The notes under the pieces were generated by a model, which was not told where the DNA came from, made no database searches, and saw only the letters and a program-made list of their open reading frames with translations. Positions 44,028 through 51,736 of a stretch of 64,000 nt of DNA are shown here, piece after piece. The number at the start of each line of letters is the position of its first letter. Positions within the stretch are counted from its first letter, which is position 1. The stretch comes from Subtercola boreus. Lineage in GTDB: Bacteria > Actinomycetota > Actinomycetes > Actinomycetales > Microbacteriaceae. The DNA lies in assembly GCF_003399635.1 (NCBI RefSeq), contig NZ_NBXB01000039.1, positions 30,216 through 94,215 on the forward strand, read 5' to 3'. The position numbers and the translations under genes are program-made.

Positions 44028-46571
44028 ATGGCCACACTCCTCCAACGACTCGGGCTTGCCGCAGCACGGCGCGCCTGGGTCGTCATCGCCATCTGGGTCG
44101 TTGTGCTCGCCGGTGCGGGCGGAGCCTTCGCTGTCGCCGGCGGATCGCTCGCCAGCACCTTCGCCATCAGCGGCACCCCGGCGCAGAACGTCGCCGACCA
44201 GTTGCAGGCCTCTCTTCCCGCAGCCGACAGCGGCACGGGCCAGGTCGTCTTCTCGACCTCCGACGGCTCGGCCTTCACCGCAGACCAGCAGGCCGGCATC
44301 ACGGCGGCGCTCACCGCGGCGGGCGGCACGCAGGGCGTGAGTTCGACGATAAACCCGTTCCAGACCGAGGCCGAGCGAGCAGCGCAGCAGACCCAGCTCG
44401 CGGATGCCGCCGCCCAGCTCAGCGCCGGCCAGGCCCAGCTCGACCAGGGCCAGGCCCAACTCGATGCAGCGAGAGCCCAGCTCGCGGCTGCAGGCGCGAA
44501 CGCCCCCGCCGGCGCGGCCGACCAGCTCGCCCAGCAGCAGGCCACCCTCGACACCGCGAAGACCGAGCTCGCTACGAACCAGGCGAAGGCGGATGCTGGG
44601 CAGCGCCTACTCGACGCAGCGGCGAAGATCCAGACGGTGTCGAGCGACAATGCCACGGCCGTGGCCACCATCGTCTTCGACAAGCCCACCGCCGACGTCA
44701 CGCCCGAAGACAAGCAGGGCGCGATCGACGCTATCGACGCCAACCCGGTCTTGGGAGTGGATGCGAACTTCTCCGCCTCCATGACCTCGGTCACCGTCGG
44801 GGTCAGCGCAGGCGAGATCGTCGGCATCCTGATCGCGGCGATCGTGCTGTTCATCATGCTCGGCACGCTCATCGCCGCAGGGCTGCCCCTGCTCTCCTCC
44901 TTCATCGGCGTCGGCGTCGGCGCCCTCGGGGTGCTCGCCTTCTCGGGTGTCGTCTCGATGTCCTCGGCCACGGTGACACTGGGGCTGATGCTCGGGCTGG
45001 CGGTCGGAATCGACTACTCCCTGTTCATCCTGAACCGCCACCGCCGGCAGCTCCGTGAGGGAGTCCCGGCGCGGGAGTCGATCGGCCTCGCCAACGGAAC
45101 CTCCGGCAACGCCGTCATGTTCGCCGGCATCACGGTGATCATCGCGCTGGTTGCCCTGAACGTGACGGGTATCGGATTCCTCGGGCTGATGGGCACGGCG
45201 GGCGCCGTCGTCGTCGCCGTCGCGGTGCTCGTGGCGCTCACGCTCACGCCGGCAATGATGTCGCTCGCCGGCCTCCGGGTGCTGCCGAAGAAGGAGCGCG
45301 CCGCCCTCGGAGCGCAGAAGCACGCTGCTGCCGCGCACAGGGGTGAACATGTCGCCGTGCACGCCGGCCAGTCTGCTCACTCGGCCAAGCGCTCTGCGCC
45401 CGGCAGCACCCTCGCCACCCGCCACCCGATCCTCCTCCTCGCCGCCGGCATCATCGCCCTGCTGATCGTCACCATCCCCGCGCTCTCGATGCGGCTCGCC
45501 CTGCCCGACGGCAAGTCCCAGCCCACGGAATCGACCGAGTACAAGGCCTACACCGCGATCGACAACGCGTTCGGGGCAGGCGTCAACGGCGCCATCATCG
45601 TGGTCGCGAACCTGCCCACGGTCGCCGACGACGCAGCCCTCACGAGCCTCGAAGCCGACGTGGCCGACAGGCTCCTCACGGTGGACAATGTCGTCGCGGC
45701 GGCCCCGGCGGGAGCATCCACCGACAGCCGCACCGTCATCTTCCAGGTCATCCCTTCCGAGGGGCCGTCGGCCGCCAGCACCGAACAGGTCGTGAAAGAC
45801 CTCCGGAACCTATCGGCGAGCGTCGACAGTTCGCTCGGCGTCACCCTCGGGGTCACCGGGCTCACAGCCATCAACATCGACATCTCCGCGAAGCTGGCGG
45901 ATGCCCTGCCGATCTACCTCGTGATCGTACTGGGTCTCTCCATCCTGATCATGATCCTGGTGTTCCGTTCGATCGCCGTGCCGTTCATCGCGACCGCTGG
46001 GTTCCTGCTCACCGTGCTCGCCACGTTCGGGGCCGTCACCGCGGTGTACCAGTGGGGCTGGCTCGGCTTCCTGTTCGGGATCCACGACCCCGCACCGATC
46101 CTGAGCTTCCTGCCGATCCTGCTGATCGGCATCATCTTCGGGCTCGCGATGGACTACCAACTGTTCCTGACCTCGGGCATGCGCGAGGCGCACGTGCACG
46201 GGATGGCGGCCCGGTCGGCCGTGAACGCCGGCCTCCGGAGCGCCCGGCCCGTGGTCATCGCGGCAGGCATCATTATGATCTCGGTGTTCGGCGGGTTCGT
46301 CTTCGGCGACCTCGTCGAGGCTCGGGTCATCGGCTTCGGACTCGCGATCGGCGTGCTCGTCGACGCCTTCATCGTGCGACTGCTGCTCGTTCCGGCCGCG
46401 ATGCACCTGCTCGGCGAGGCAGCCTGGTGGATGCCGCGGTGGCTCGACCGCATCATGCCCGACGTCGACGTGGAGGGCGCGAAGCTCGAGCGGGCCGCCG
46501 CCGCGGGCCCCGCCGCCGCGGGCCCGCCGCCACGCCCGTCGGGCCGGAGAGTACGGAGACCGGCCAGCTGA
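44028..46571 (+). CDS. MMPL-family RND-type transporter
   Basis: An 847-residue exporter with two repeats of one plus five membrane helices. The Asp-Tyr pairs that carry protons in MmpL proteins are visible as GIDYSLFIL (about 326) and AMDYQLFL (about 708). The first extracytoplasmic loop contains a Gln/Ala-rich helical hairpin (about 118-200, QAQLDQGQAQLD repeats), probably a coiled coil. The middle cytosolic loop is His/Ala-rich (about 425-460). MMPL proteins export lipids or drugs; substrate unknown. The divergent TetR gene is the likely controller. TAGAGT near 43913 may be its -10, leaving a leader of about 100 nt. Confidence 0.92.
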   Translation: MATLLQRLGLAAARRAWVVIAIWVVVLAGAGGAFAVAGGSLASTFAISGTPAQNVADQLQASLPAADSGTGQVVFSTSDGSAFTADQQAGITAALTAAGGTQGVSSTINPFQTEAERAAQQTQLADAAAQLSAGQAQLDQGQAQLDAARAQLAAAGANAPAGAADQLAQQQATLDTAKTELATNQAKADAGQRLLDAAAKIQTVSSDNATAVATIVFDKPTADVTPEDKQGAIDAIDANPVLGVDANFSASMTSVTVGVSAGEIVGILIAAIVLFIMLGTLIAAGLPLLSSFIGVGVGALGVLAFSGVVSMSSATVTLGLMLGLAVGIDYSLFILNRHRRQLREGVPARESIGLANGTSGNAVMFAGITVIIALVALNVTGIGFLGLMGTAGAVVVAVAVLVALTLTPAMMSLAGLRVLPKKERAALGAQKHAAAAHRGEHVAVHAGQSAHSAKRSAPGSTLATRHPILLLAAGIIALLIVTIPALSMRLALPDGKSQPTESTEYKAYTAIDNAFGAGVNGAIIVVANLPTVADDAALTSLEADVADRLLTVDNVVAAAPAGASTDSRTVIFQVIPSEGPSAASTEQVVKDLRNLSASVDSSLGVTLGVTGLTAINIDISAKLADALPIYLVIVLGLSILIMILVFRSIAVPFIATAGFLLTVLATFGAVTAVYQWGWLGFLFGIHDPAPILSFLPILLIGIIFGLAMDYQLFLTSGMREAHVHGMAARSAVNAGLRSARPVVIAAGIIMISVFGGFVFGDLVEARVIGFGLAIGVLVDAFIVRLLLVPAAMHLLGEAAWWMPRWLDRIMPDVDVEGAKLERAAAAGPAAAGPPPRPSGRRVRRPAS

Positions 46572-46641
46572 AGGTGCCCGTCGGGGCCTGACCGCGCGGC
46601 CCGGCGCGCCGCTACGAGCCGCCGCCGCCGACCCGCAGCAC

Positions 46642-46760
46642 CAATTCAGGCGTACGACGCCGCCACGTCCGTAGCAGGCCCCGCGGGGCCCTGCGCCTGA
46701 ATTGTGCACGGGTCTGGGGCGCGGGCCGGGCGCCGGGCGCGGGCCGGAGGCGCGCACACC
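46642..46760. repeat. Intergenic hairpin and GC-rich repeat (fourth copy)
   Basis: CAATTCAGGCG (46642-46652) and CGCCTGAATTG (46694-46704) are perfect inverted repeats, extended by GCAC/GTGC with one bulged base, around a 41-nt loop. The loop contains a second small GC hairpin (GGCCCCGCGGGGCC). A GGGCGCGGGCCGG repeat follows to about 46750. It lies between tandem genes (MMPL and MFS). Confidence 0.6.
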
Positions 46761-46766
46761 TAGGCT
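46761..46766 (+). promoter_or_regulatory. Leaderless -10 box TAGGCT for the MFS gene
   Basis: TAGGCT ends exactly 6 nt before GTG 46773. The box starts inside a CTAG tetranucleotide. Confidence 0.5.
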
Positions 46767-46772
46767 GGTGAA

Positions 46773-48053
46773 GTGACCCGCGAACACCCCGGAACCAGCA
46801 GCGCACGCGCCTGGCTGCTCGTCGCGCCCGCCATGATCGTGCTCGGCTGGGGCGGCAACCAGTTCCTCCCGCTACTGCAGCTCTACCGCCAGCAGAGCGG
46901 CTACACCCAGGTGCAGGTCAACATCCTAGTCGCCGTCTACGTGCTCGGCATCGTGCCCGGTTTCGCCCTCTCGGGAGCATGGTCGGACCGGTTCGGCAGA
47001 AAGCCGATCCTCCTCGTGGGCGTCGTACTCGGCATCGTCGGGAGCATCATCCTGGCGACCTCCGCCTCGAGTCTCGCCGGGCTCTGTGTCGGGCGTTTCG
47101 TGAGTGGGCTGAGCGTGGCGGCCGGCATGGTCGTCGGCACCTCGTGGGTCAAGGAACTGTCGGTGCGCGGAGGAAGGGCCGAGGCGGGGGCCCGCCGGGC
47201 ATCCGCCGTCCTGACGATCGGATTCGGCGGCGGCGCCGGCGTCGGCGGGGCGCTGGCACAATTCGCGCCTCTGCCGTCGGTGCTGCCGTACATCGTGCAG
47301 ATCGCGGCGAGCGCGGCGGCCTTCGTCGCACTGCTCGCGGCGGTGGAGACGCGCGGGTCCGGCGGCACGGCAAAGAGCCTGCTCGGCGACCTGCGGATCC
47401 CGACGCGTTCGCGGGCCCGGTTCGTCACCGTGGTCCTCCCCCTCGCGCCGTGGGTCTTCGCGGCACCCGCCCTCTCCTTCGCGGTCGGGCCGAGCCTCGT
47501 CGGGCAGGCCGTGCCGGGCTTCGCGGTCGGCTTCGCCACGCTCGTCACGGTGATCACGCTCGGTTTCGGCTGGGTGACGCAGTTCGTCTCCGGGCCGATC
47601 CTCCGTGCGCTGCGTGGTCGCGCGGGGCTCGTCGGGGTGGCTCTCATCGCCGTGGGAGCCCTGCTGCTCATCCCGGCCGCCACCTCGCAGCAGGTCTGGC
47701 CCGTGCTGCTCGCCGCCCCGGTGTTCGGTATCGGCTACGGCCTCTCGATGGTCTCCGGGCTCACCACGGTGCAGGCGATGGCCACACCCGACGACCTCGC
47801 CGGCCTGACCGCCGTGTACTACTCGCTCACCTATGCCGGCTTCCTCCTGCCCGCGATCCTCGCCGCGCTCACCGCGGTGTCGCCGATCTGGGTGCTGCTG
47901 ATCGCGACCTCCGCCGCGATCGCGGTCTGCGCGCTGATCGCTGCCCGCGGCATCCGCACCCACACCGCCTCCGCCGCCGCCACCTCCGCCACCGCCGGAA
48001 CCCCCACCGAGAGGACGCAAACAGCTCGTCCCGGCGATCTTTCCAGCAGTTAG
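46773..48053 (+). CDS. Major facilitator superfamily transporter
   Basis: A 426-residue transporter with twelve hydrophobic segments, the MFS motif A-like GAWSDRFGRKPILLVG in loop 2-3 and a related motif in the second half. A polar loop separates the halves near residue 200. The C-terminus is Ala/Thr-rich. The drug/metabolite exporter subfamily cannot be narrowed further. GTG start with a leaderless TAGGCT box. Confidence 0.88.
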   Translation: MTREHPGTSSARAWLLVAPAMIVLGWGGNQFLPLLQLYRQQSGYTQVQVNILVAVYVLGIVPGFALSGAWSDRFGRKPILLVGVVLGIVGSIILATSASSLAGLCVGRFVSGLSVAAGMVVGTSWVKELSVRGGRAEAGARRASAVLTIGFGGGAGVGGALAQFAPLPSVLPYIVQIAASAAAFVALLAAVETRGSGGTAKSLLGDLRIPTRSRARFVTVVLPLAPWVFAAPALSFAVGPSLVGQAVPGFAVGFATLVTVITLGFGWVTQFVSGPILRALRGRAGLVGVALIAVGALLLIPAATSQQVWPVLLAAPVFGIGYGLSMVSGLTTVQAMATPDDLAGLTAVYYSLTYAGFLLPAILAALTAVSPIWVLLIATSAAIAVCALIAARGIRTHTASAAATSATAGTPTERTQTARPGDLSSS

Positions 48054-48088
48054 CTCCTTTCGAGGGGCGGCAGCACAGCCGACGCGAT

Positions 48089-48094
48089 TAAGCT
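48089..48094 (+). promoter_or_regulatory. Leaderless -10 box TAAGCT for the gene at 48101
   Basis: TAAGCT ends exactly 6 nt before ATG 48101. Confidence 0.5.
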
Positions 48095-48100
48095 CAGGTC

Positions 48101-48916
48101 ATGGCAGAGCAGGTTCTCAGTGTGGATGACCCACAGGCCTTCCTCGGCGGCCTGCTCGACGCGGCCAGAGGCCGGCTCACACCCCAGGTCGCCGCAACGT
48201 CGCTCACGGTTGTTCGCCAGAAGTCCCTCGCCGACCGCCTCATCGGTCGCGACGGCTCGATCAGCGCGATCACCCTCACCACGCGCGGATCCGTCATGGA
48301 ACTCACCTGCTCACCCACCGGCACCTACTCCGCCGAGACCCGTCGCGTCGTGCGCGGCATCATCATCGCGAGGCGGAGCCAGCAGCTCCGGGAATGGCTC
48401 GAGGCCTTCGCGCTCCGGATCGCAGCACTCGCCGGCGAGGCCGTCGACGCCCCGGATGCCGGCGCCGCCGCCCTGCAGAAGCTCGGCATCTCCGTTTCAG
48501 GGCCCACCGTCGAGGTCGGCGACGACACCGTGATGGCCGATCTCCGCACCCTCCCGTTCAAGCTCCGCGGTTCGCTCCCGCCGGCGGCCGCGGCATCCAC
48601 CGCTCGCATCGTCGAGCTGCTGCTCGACACGCTGCCACGGGTCTCCGGCGACCTCGAGGCGAATGCCTTTGCCGAGCGCACGGCCACCGTCTACCTGCCA
48701 GACACCCTGCGCGCCTACCTCGCACTGCCTGTGGAATGGGCCCGCAGCCACGTCTACCCCGACGGCGGCACGCCCGACAGCGCCCTGGCGGCCCAGCTCA
48801 CAGTGCTCGAACGTGCGGTGGCGCGGATGCACGAAGCCGCGGTTCGCGGCGACGCGGAGGCCCTCCTGGTGAACGGACGCTTCCTCAACGATCGTTTCCC
48901 CGACGCGAGCCGCTGA
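48101..48916 (+). CDS. Hypothetical protein
   Basis: A 271-residue soluble protein with no signal peptide or membrane segment and no recognised domain. The N-terminal third looks alpha/beta (TSLTVVRQKSLADRLIGRDGSISAITLTTRGSVMEL), followed by a helical region (EWLEAFALRIAALAGEAVD). Expressed from its own leaderless promoter. It ends 7 bp before the stop of a truncated convergent dedA-like gene, so its insertion or a deletion here may have removed the rest of that gene. Confidence 0.65.
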   Translation: MAEQVLSVDDPQAFLGGLLDAARGRLTPQVAATSLTVVRQKSLADRLIGRDGSISAITLTTRGSVMELTCSPTGTYSAETRRVVRGIIIARRSQQLREWLEAFALRIAALAGEAVDAPDAGAAALQKLGISVSGPTVEVGDDTVMADLRTLPFKLRGSLPPAAAASTARIVELLLDTLPRVSGDLEANAFAERTATVYLPDTLRAYLALPVEWARSHVYPDGGTPDSALAAQLTVLERAVARMHEAAVRGDAEALLVNGRFLNDRFPDASR

Positions 48917-48922
48917 CCCCGG

Positions 48923-49102
48923 TCACGTCGCAGCGAGCACCCCGGTCGCCAGCAGAGCCGCCGTGAAGACAAGGGTGTCGCCCGGCAGCAACGGGAACAA
49001 CAATCCCGTCGCGATGAAGACGATCGCCATGACGACCGCGAGGACCCAGGGCCCCGCCCCTTCGAGCAGCGCTGACGGGTCGAGGATGCTCGCGGTGTGC
49101 AC
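48923..49102 (-). pseudogene. Truncated DedA-family membrane protein
   Basis: A 59-codon frame from GTG 49102: after a short lead, the protein reads GAGPWVLAVVMAIVFIATGL then LLPGDTLVFTAALLATGV, a clear DedA N-terminus with the LLPGD motif. It stops at once at LAAT, where full DedA proteins continue for another 130 or more residues. It follows the kinase gene by 43 bp on the same strand. The remainder is absent; the convergent gene at 48101-48916 begins where it should continue. Confidence 0.6.
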
Positions 49103-49145
49103 GAGGGCGCGAAAGGGTGGATGGAGGCCGTCGGGGACGCCCTCG

Positions 49146-50567
49146 TCAGCCTTTCCCGTTCCCCCCCTTCCCGTTCCCGTTCCCGTTGCCGTTGTTCCCG
49201 TTGCCGTTGTTCCCGTTGCCGATCCCGGAGTTCCCGGGCGCAGTCCCCGTGGCGGCGGGCGGGTCGGGTGTCGCCGTCGCCTCCGAGGTCGGTGGGACGG
49301 TTTCGGGAGCCGGCGCACCCGTCGCCGTACTCGGCGCGGTCGATGTCGTCTGCGCAGCCTGGGTGGCCGTCGGATCTGTCGGCGACGGCCCCTCGGTCTG
49401 GGCGGGGGCGGGTATCGGCTGGGAAGGCGTGGGTACCGGCTGGACAGGGGTGGCAGCTGGCTCCGCCGCGAGAAGTGTTCCTCCGAACCAGACGCCTCCC
49501 GCAAGAAGCGTCCCCGCGGCGATCGTCACCAGCGCGATCCGGCCACGTCGGGAGCCCCGGGGCGCGGGTGACAGAGCGGGCATCGGCACCGTCGGGGCGT
49601 GAAGGGCTTCCGCGGGCATCGGCACCGTCGGGGCGTGAAGGGGTTCCGCGGGCATCATCACCGTCGGGGTGGGGAGAGGGGCGGTGGGCTCCTCGACCCC
49701 CTCGACCCGGGTGCCGTCCCACCCCTCGAGGTCTCGCGCGATATCCTGCGAGCGCACGGCCACCTCGAGCGCAGTCGGCCGGGCCAGCGGGTCACGAGCG
49801 GTCATCTGCGTCAGCAGTGAGACCCAGCTGGGCGGGATGTCGCCTCCGATCACCGGATCGCGGTAGGCCCTCGCACTCATCGCCTCAACGACCGTGCCAG
49901 GGTATTCGCGTTGCCCCTTCAGTCCTTCCAGAATCACGAGACCGAGCGCGTACACGTCTGTCTCGGGGCCGGGATTCGTGCCAGAGGCCTGCTCCGGGCT
50001 CAGGTAGGAGGCCGTGCCGATGATCGTGCCGACCGTCGTCATCCGGTCGGCACCCACGAGGTGAGCGATGCCGAAGTCGGCGAGTTTGGCGCGATGGGTC
50101 GGTGACGGCAGACCGGTTGGAGCGAGCAGGATGTTGGCCGGTTTCAGGTCACGGTGCACAATGCCCTGGGCGTGCATGGCGGCGAGGCCCTGGGCGATGT
50201 CCACGGCGACCTGCGCCGCGACCTCCCCGCGCAGCGGACCATGGTCGAGCGTCGACCTCAGGTCGGGACCGTTCACCAGCTCCATCACCAGGAAGCTCGG
50301 CACCGAATCGTCGCCTGACGCCAGATGAGCGTCGTACATCGTCACGAGCTGAGAGTGGTTGAGCCGCGCCAGAACGTCGACCTCGCTGCGTCGGCGGGAG
50401 TCGTCCCGCGCCTCGCCGGGGTTGAAGAGCTTGACAGCCACGCTCCGGCCGAGCTGCTCATCCGTCGCTTCGTAGACGGTGGACATGCCACCGGATCCGA
50501 TGCGTCTGGCCACGGTGTAGCGACCGGCCAGAGTCCTGCCGACCCAGCCGCTGTCGTCGGATCCCAT
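49146..50567 (-). CDS. Membrane Ser/Thr protein kinase with Asn/Gly-repeat tail
   Basis: A 473-residue kinase: Gly-rich loop GSGGMSTVYEA, Lys46, HRDLKPANIL (138-147), DFGIAHL (164-170), SYLSPEQASG, then three near-identical APTVPMPAEALH-type repeats (about 295-330), one membrane helix (about 343-363), a Pro/Thr-rich extracytoplasmic stretch and a terminal NGNGN/KGGNGKG repeat. No PASTA or other sensor domain is seen. ATG 50567 follows AGAGAGG; the frame is open to 50627. The repeats carry Thr residues and may be autophosphorylation sites. Confidence 0.9.
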   Translation of the reverse strand: MGSDDSGWVGRTLAGRYTVARRIGSGGMSTVYEATDEQLGRSVAVKLFNPGEARDDSRRRSEVDVLARLNHSQLVTMYDAHLASGDDSVPSFLVMELVNGPDLRSTLDHGPLRGEVAAQVAVDIAQGLAAMHAQGIVHRDLKPANILLAPTGLPSPTHRAKLADFGIAHLVGADRMTTVGTIIGTASYLSPEQASGTNPGPETDVYALGLVILEGLKGQREYPGTVVEAMSARAYRDPVIGGDIPPSWVSLLTQMTARDPLARPTALEVAVRSQDIARDLEGWDGTRVEGVEEPTAPLPTPTVMMPAEPLHAPTVPMPAEALHAPTVPMPALSPAPRGSRRGRIALVTIAAGTLLAGGVWFGGTLLAAEPAATPVQPVPTPSQPIPAPAQTEGPSPTDPTATQAAQTTSTAPSTATGAPAPETVPPTSEATATPDPPAATGTAPGNSGIGNGNNGNGNNGNGNGNGKGGNGKG

Positions 50568-50618
50568 GTCCACCTCTCTCAGTTCGAATCTTGGTGATTG
50601 CTGGGGATGCACTGGATC

Positions 50619-50633
50619 GCTAGTCAAACTAGC
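50619..50633. promoter_or_regulatory. MarR operator candidate (site 1)
   Basis: GCTAGT-CAA-ACTAGC is a perfect inverted repeat between the divergent kinase and MarR genes; another ACTAGT lies at 50649-50654, next to the MarR start. The same GCTAGT/ACTAGT arms recur at 51209-51227, downstream of the MarR gene. Confidence 0.6.
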
Positions 50634-50657
50634 AAAACCTGTCAGACACTAGTCATT

Positions 50658-51167
50658 GTGACGGATTCCTTCGACTTCAGCGACCTGGTGCGCCCCGGCG
50701 CCGGGGCGGTCGCCCCGCGCACGCCGGATGACACGAATGTACTCGAAGCGCTCCACATGTACCGTGCCGCCGAAGCCGCCATGCGTCGTCGAACCGGCAC
50801 GGCGATGGGACTGGGCGAGAACGATCTGCTCGCTCTTCGGTTCATTCTCGATCAACGATCGGCCGGACATCCGGTCGCCTCGAAGGACATCACGCGGTAC
50901 CTCGGAATCTCGAGCGCATCGACGACGGTGCTGATTCGCCGCCTCGAAACCGGGGGGTTCATCGAGAGACGCGCGAACAGCGCTGATCGGCGCTCGAGTG
51001 AACTGGTGCCGACTGAAGCCGCCGAAGGCGACACCGGTCCGATGCTCGCCGTCGCCCAGAATCACATGGCCGCAGCAACTCGGACGCTGACACCCGAGGA
51101 AGCGCGGATCGTGACCCGCTTTCTCACGACGATGCGCAGCACCGTCGACGAGATCGGTCAGAAGTAG
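50658..51167 (+). CDS. MarR-family transcriptional regulator
   Basis: A 169-residue winged-helix regulator: DLLALRFILDQRSAGHPVASKDITRYLGISSASTTVLIRRLETGGFIERRANSADRRSSELVPT (about 52-115) is the complete MarR wing, ending with the usual D-R-R signature. GTG 50658 is chosen because the upstream frame is unrelated. Palindromes with CTAGT arms stand before this gene and before the membrane-protein/kinase operon at 51243, indicating auto- and cross-regulation. Confidence 0.87.
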   Translation: MTDSFDFSDLVRPGAGAVAPRTPDDTNVLEALHMYRAAEAAMRRRTGTAMGLGENDLLALRFILDQRSAGHPVASKDITRYLGISSASTTVLIRRLETGGFIERRANSADRRSSELVPTEAAEGDTGPMLAVAQNHMAAATRTLTPEEARIVTRFLTTMRSTVDEIGQK

Positions 51168-51208
51168 CCGACGCTTTTACAGGCAGCATTCTGTTCTGTC
51201 AATGGTTT

Positions 51209-51227
51209 GCTAGTCCACTGAACTAGT
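51209..51227. promoter_or_regulatory. MarR operator candidate (site 2)
   Basis: GCTAGT (51209-51214), a 7-nt spacer and ACTAGT (51222-51227) repeat the arms of the site at 50619-50633. The site directly precedes the TACGGT -10 box of the operon starting at 51243, so bound MarR would block that promoter. Confidence 0.55.
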
Positions 51228-51230
51228 TGT

Positions 51231-51236
51231 TACGGT
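51231..51236 (+). promoter_or_regulatory. Leaderless -10 box TACGGT for the gene at 51243
   Basis: TACGGT ends exactly 6 nt before ATG 51243 and immediately follows the second MarR palindrome. Confidence 0.5.
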
Positions 51237-51242
51237 CCAGAC

Positions 51243-51407
51243 ATGGATATTCTCGTCGTCATCATCGCCGTCGTCGCGGTCGTCCTCCTCATCACAGGCG
51301 GCGTCGCACCGTCACTCAACTTCCTGATCTGGGTGGGCCTCGTGCTCCTCGTGATCGCCCTCATCGTCTTCCTGCTGCGCTTCATCACCGGCAACCGGCG
51401 AGTCTGA
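51243..51407 (+). CDS. Small two-helix membrane protein
   Basis: A 54-residue protein almost entirely hydrophobic: one helix of Val/Ile/Leu (2-19), a short turn with Gly/Pro/Asn and Trp, and a second helix (27-46) ending in the positive tail GNRRV. It has a leaderless promoter, sits behind a MarR-type palindrome and is followed 7 bp later by a DUF6458 gene. Probably an envelope-stress or membrane-modulating peptide; function unknown. Confidence 0.65.
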   Translation: MDILVVIIAVVAVVLLITGGVAPSLNFLIWVGLVLLVIALIVFLLRFITGNRRV

Positions 51408-51414
51408 GGCCATC

Positions 51415-51672
51415 ATGAGTCTCGGATCCGGCATCGTTCTTTTCGTCATCGGCGCCATTCTGGCGTTCGCGATCGACGTCCAGGTCTCCTGGGTCGATCT
51501 CCATCTGGTCGGCTATATCCTCATGGCGGCCGGCGTCATCGGGATCATCCTGGGCGTCGTTCTGATCACGAGGCGCCGGCAGACCACCATGACCTCCCGC
51601 TCGGCTGTGGATCCGGTCAGCGGCGAGCAGGTCTCCCGGCGCACCATCGATCGCGACGGCCCCCTCGTCTAG
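51415..51672 (+). CDS. DUF6458-like small membrane protein
   Basis: An 85-residue protein with two membrane helices joined by a short loop (GSGIVLFVIGAILAFAIDVQ ... VDLHLVGYILMAAGVIGIILG), the pattern of the DUF6458 family common in Microbacteriaceae and relatives, then a basic cytosolic tail. It is the second gene of the MarR-controlled operon, and the kinase coding frame starts inside or right after its 3' end. Confidence 0.8.
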   Translation: MSLGSGIVLFVIGAILAFAIDVQVSWVDLHLVGYILMAAGVIGIILGVVLITRRRQTTMTSRSAVDPVSGEQVSRRTIDRDGPLV

Positions 51673-51736
51673 CCAATCGATCGACAAGATCCTCGGGAAC
51701 CGCTACCGCCTTGTCGAACCCCTCGGGCACGGTGGC

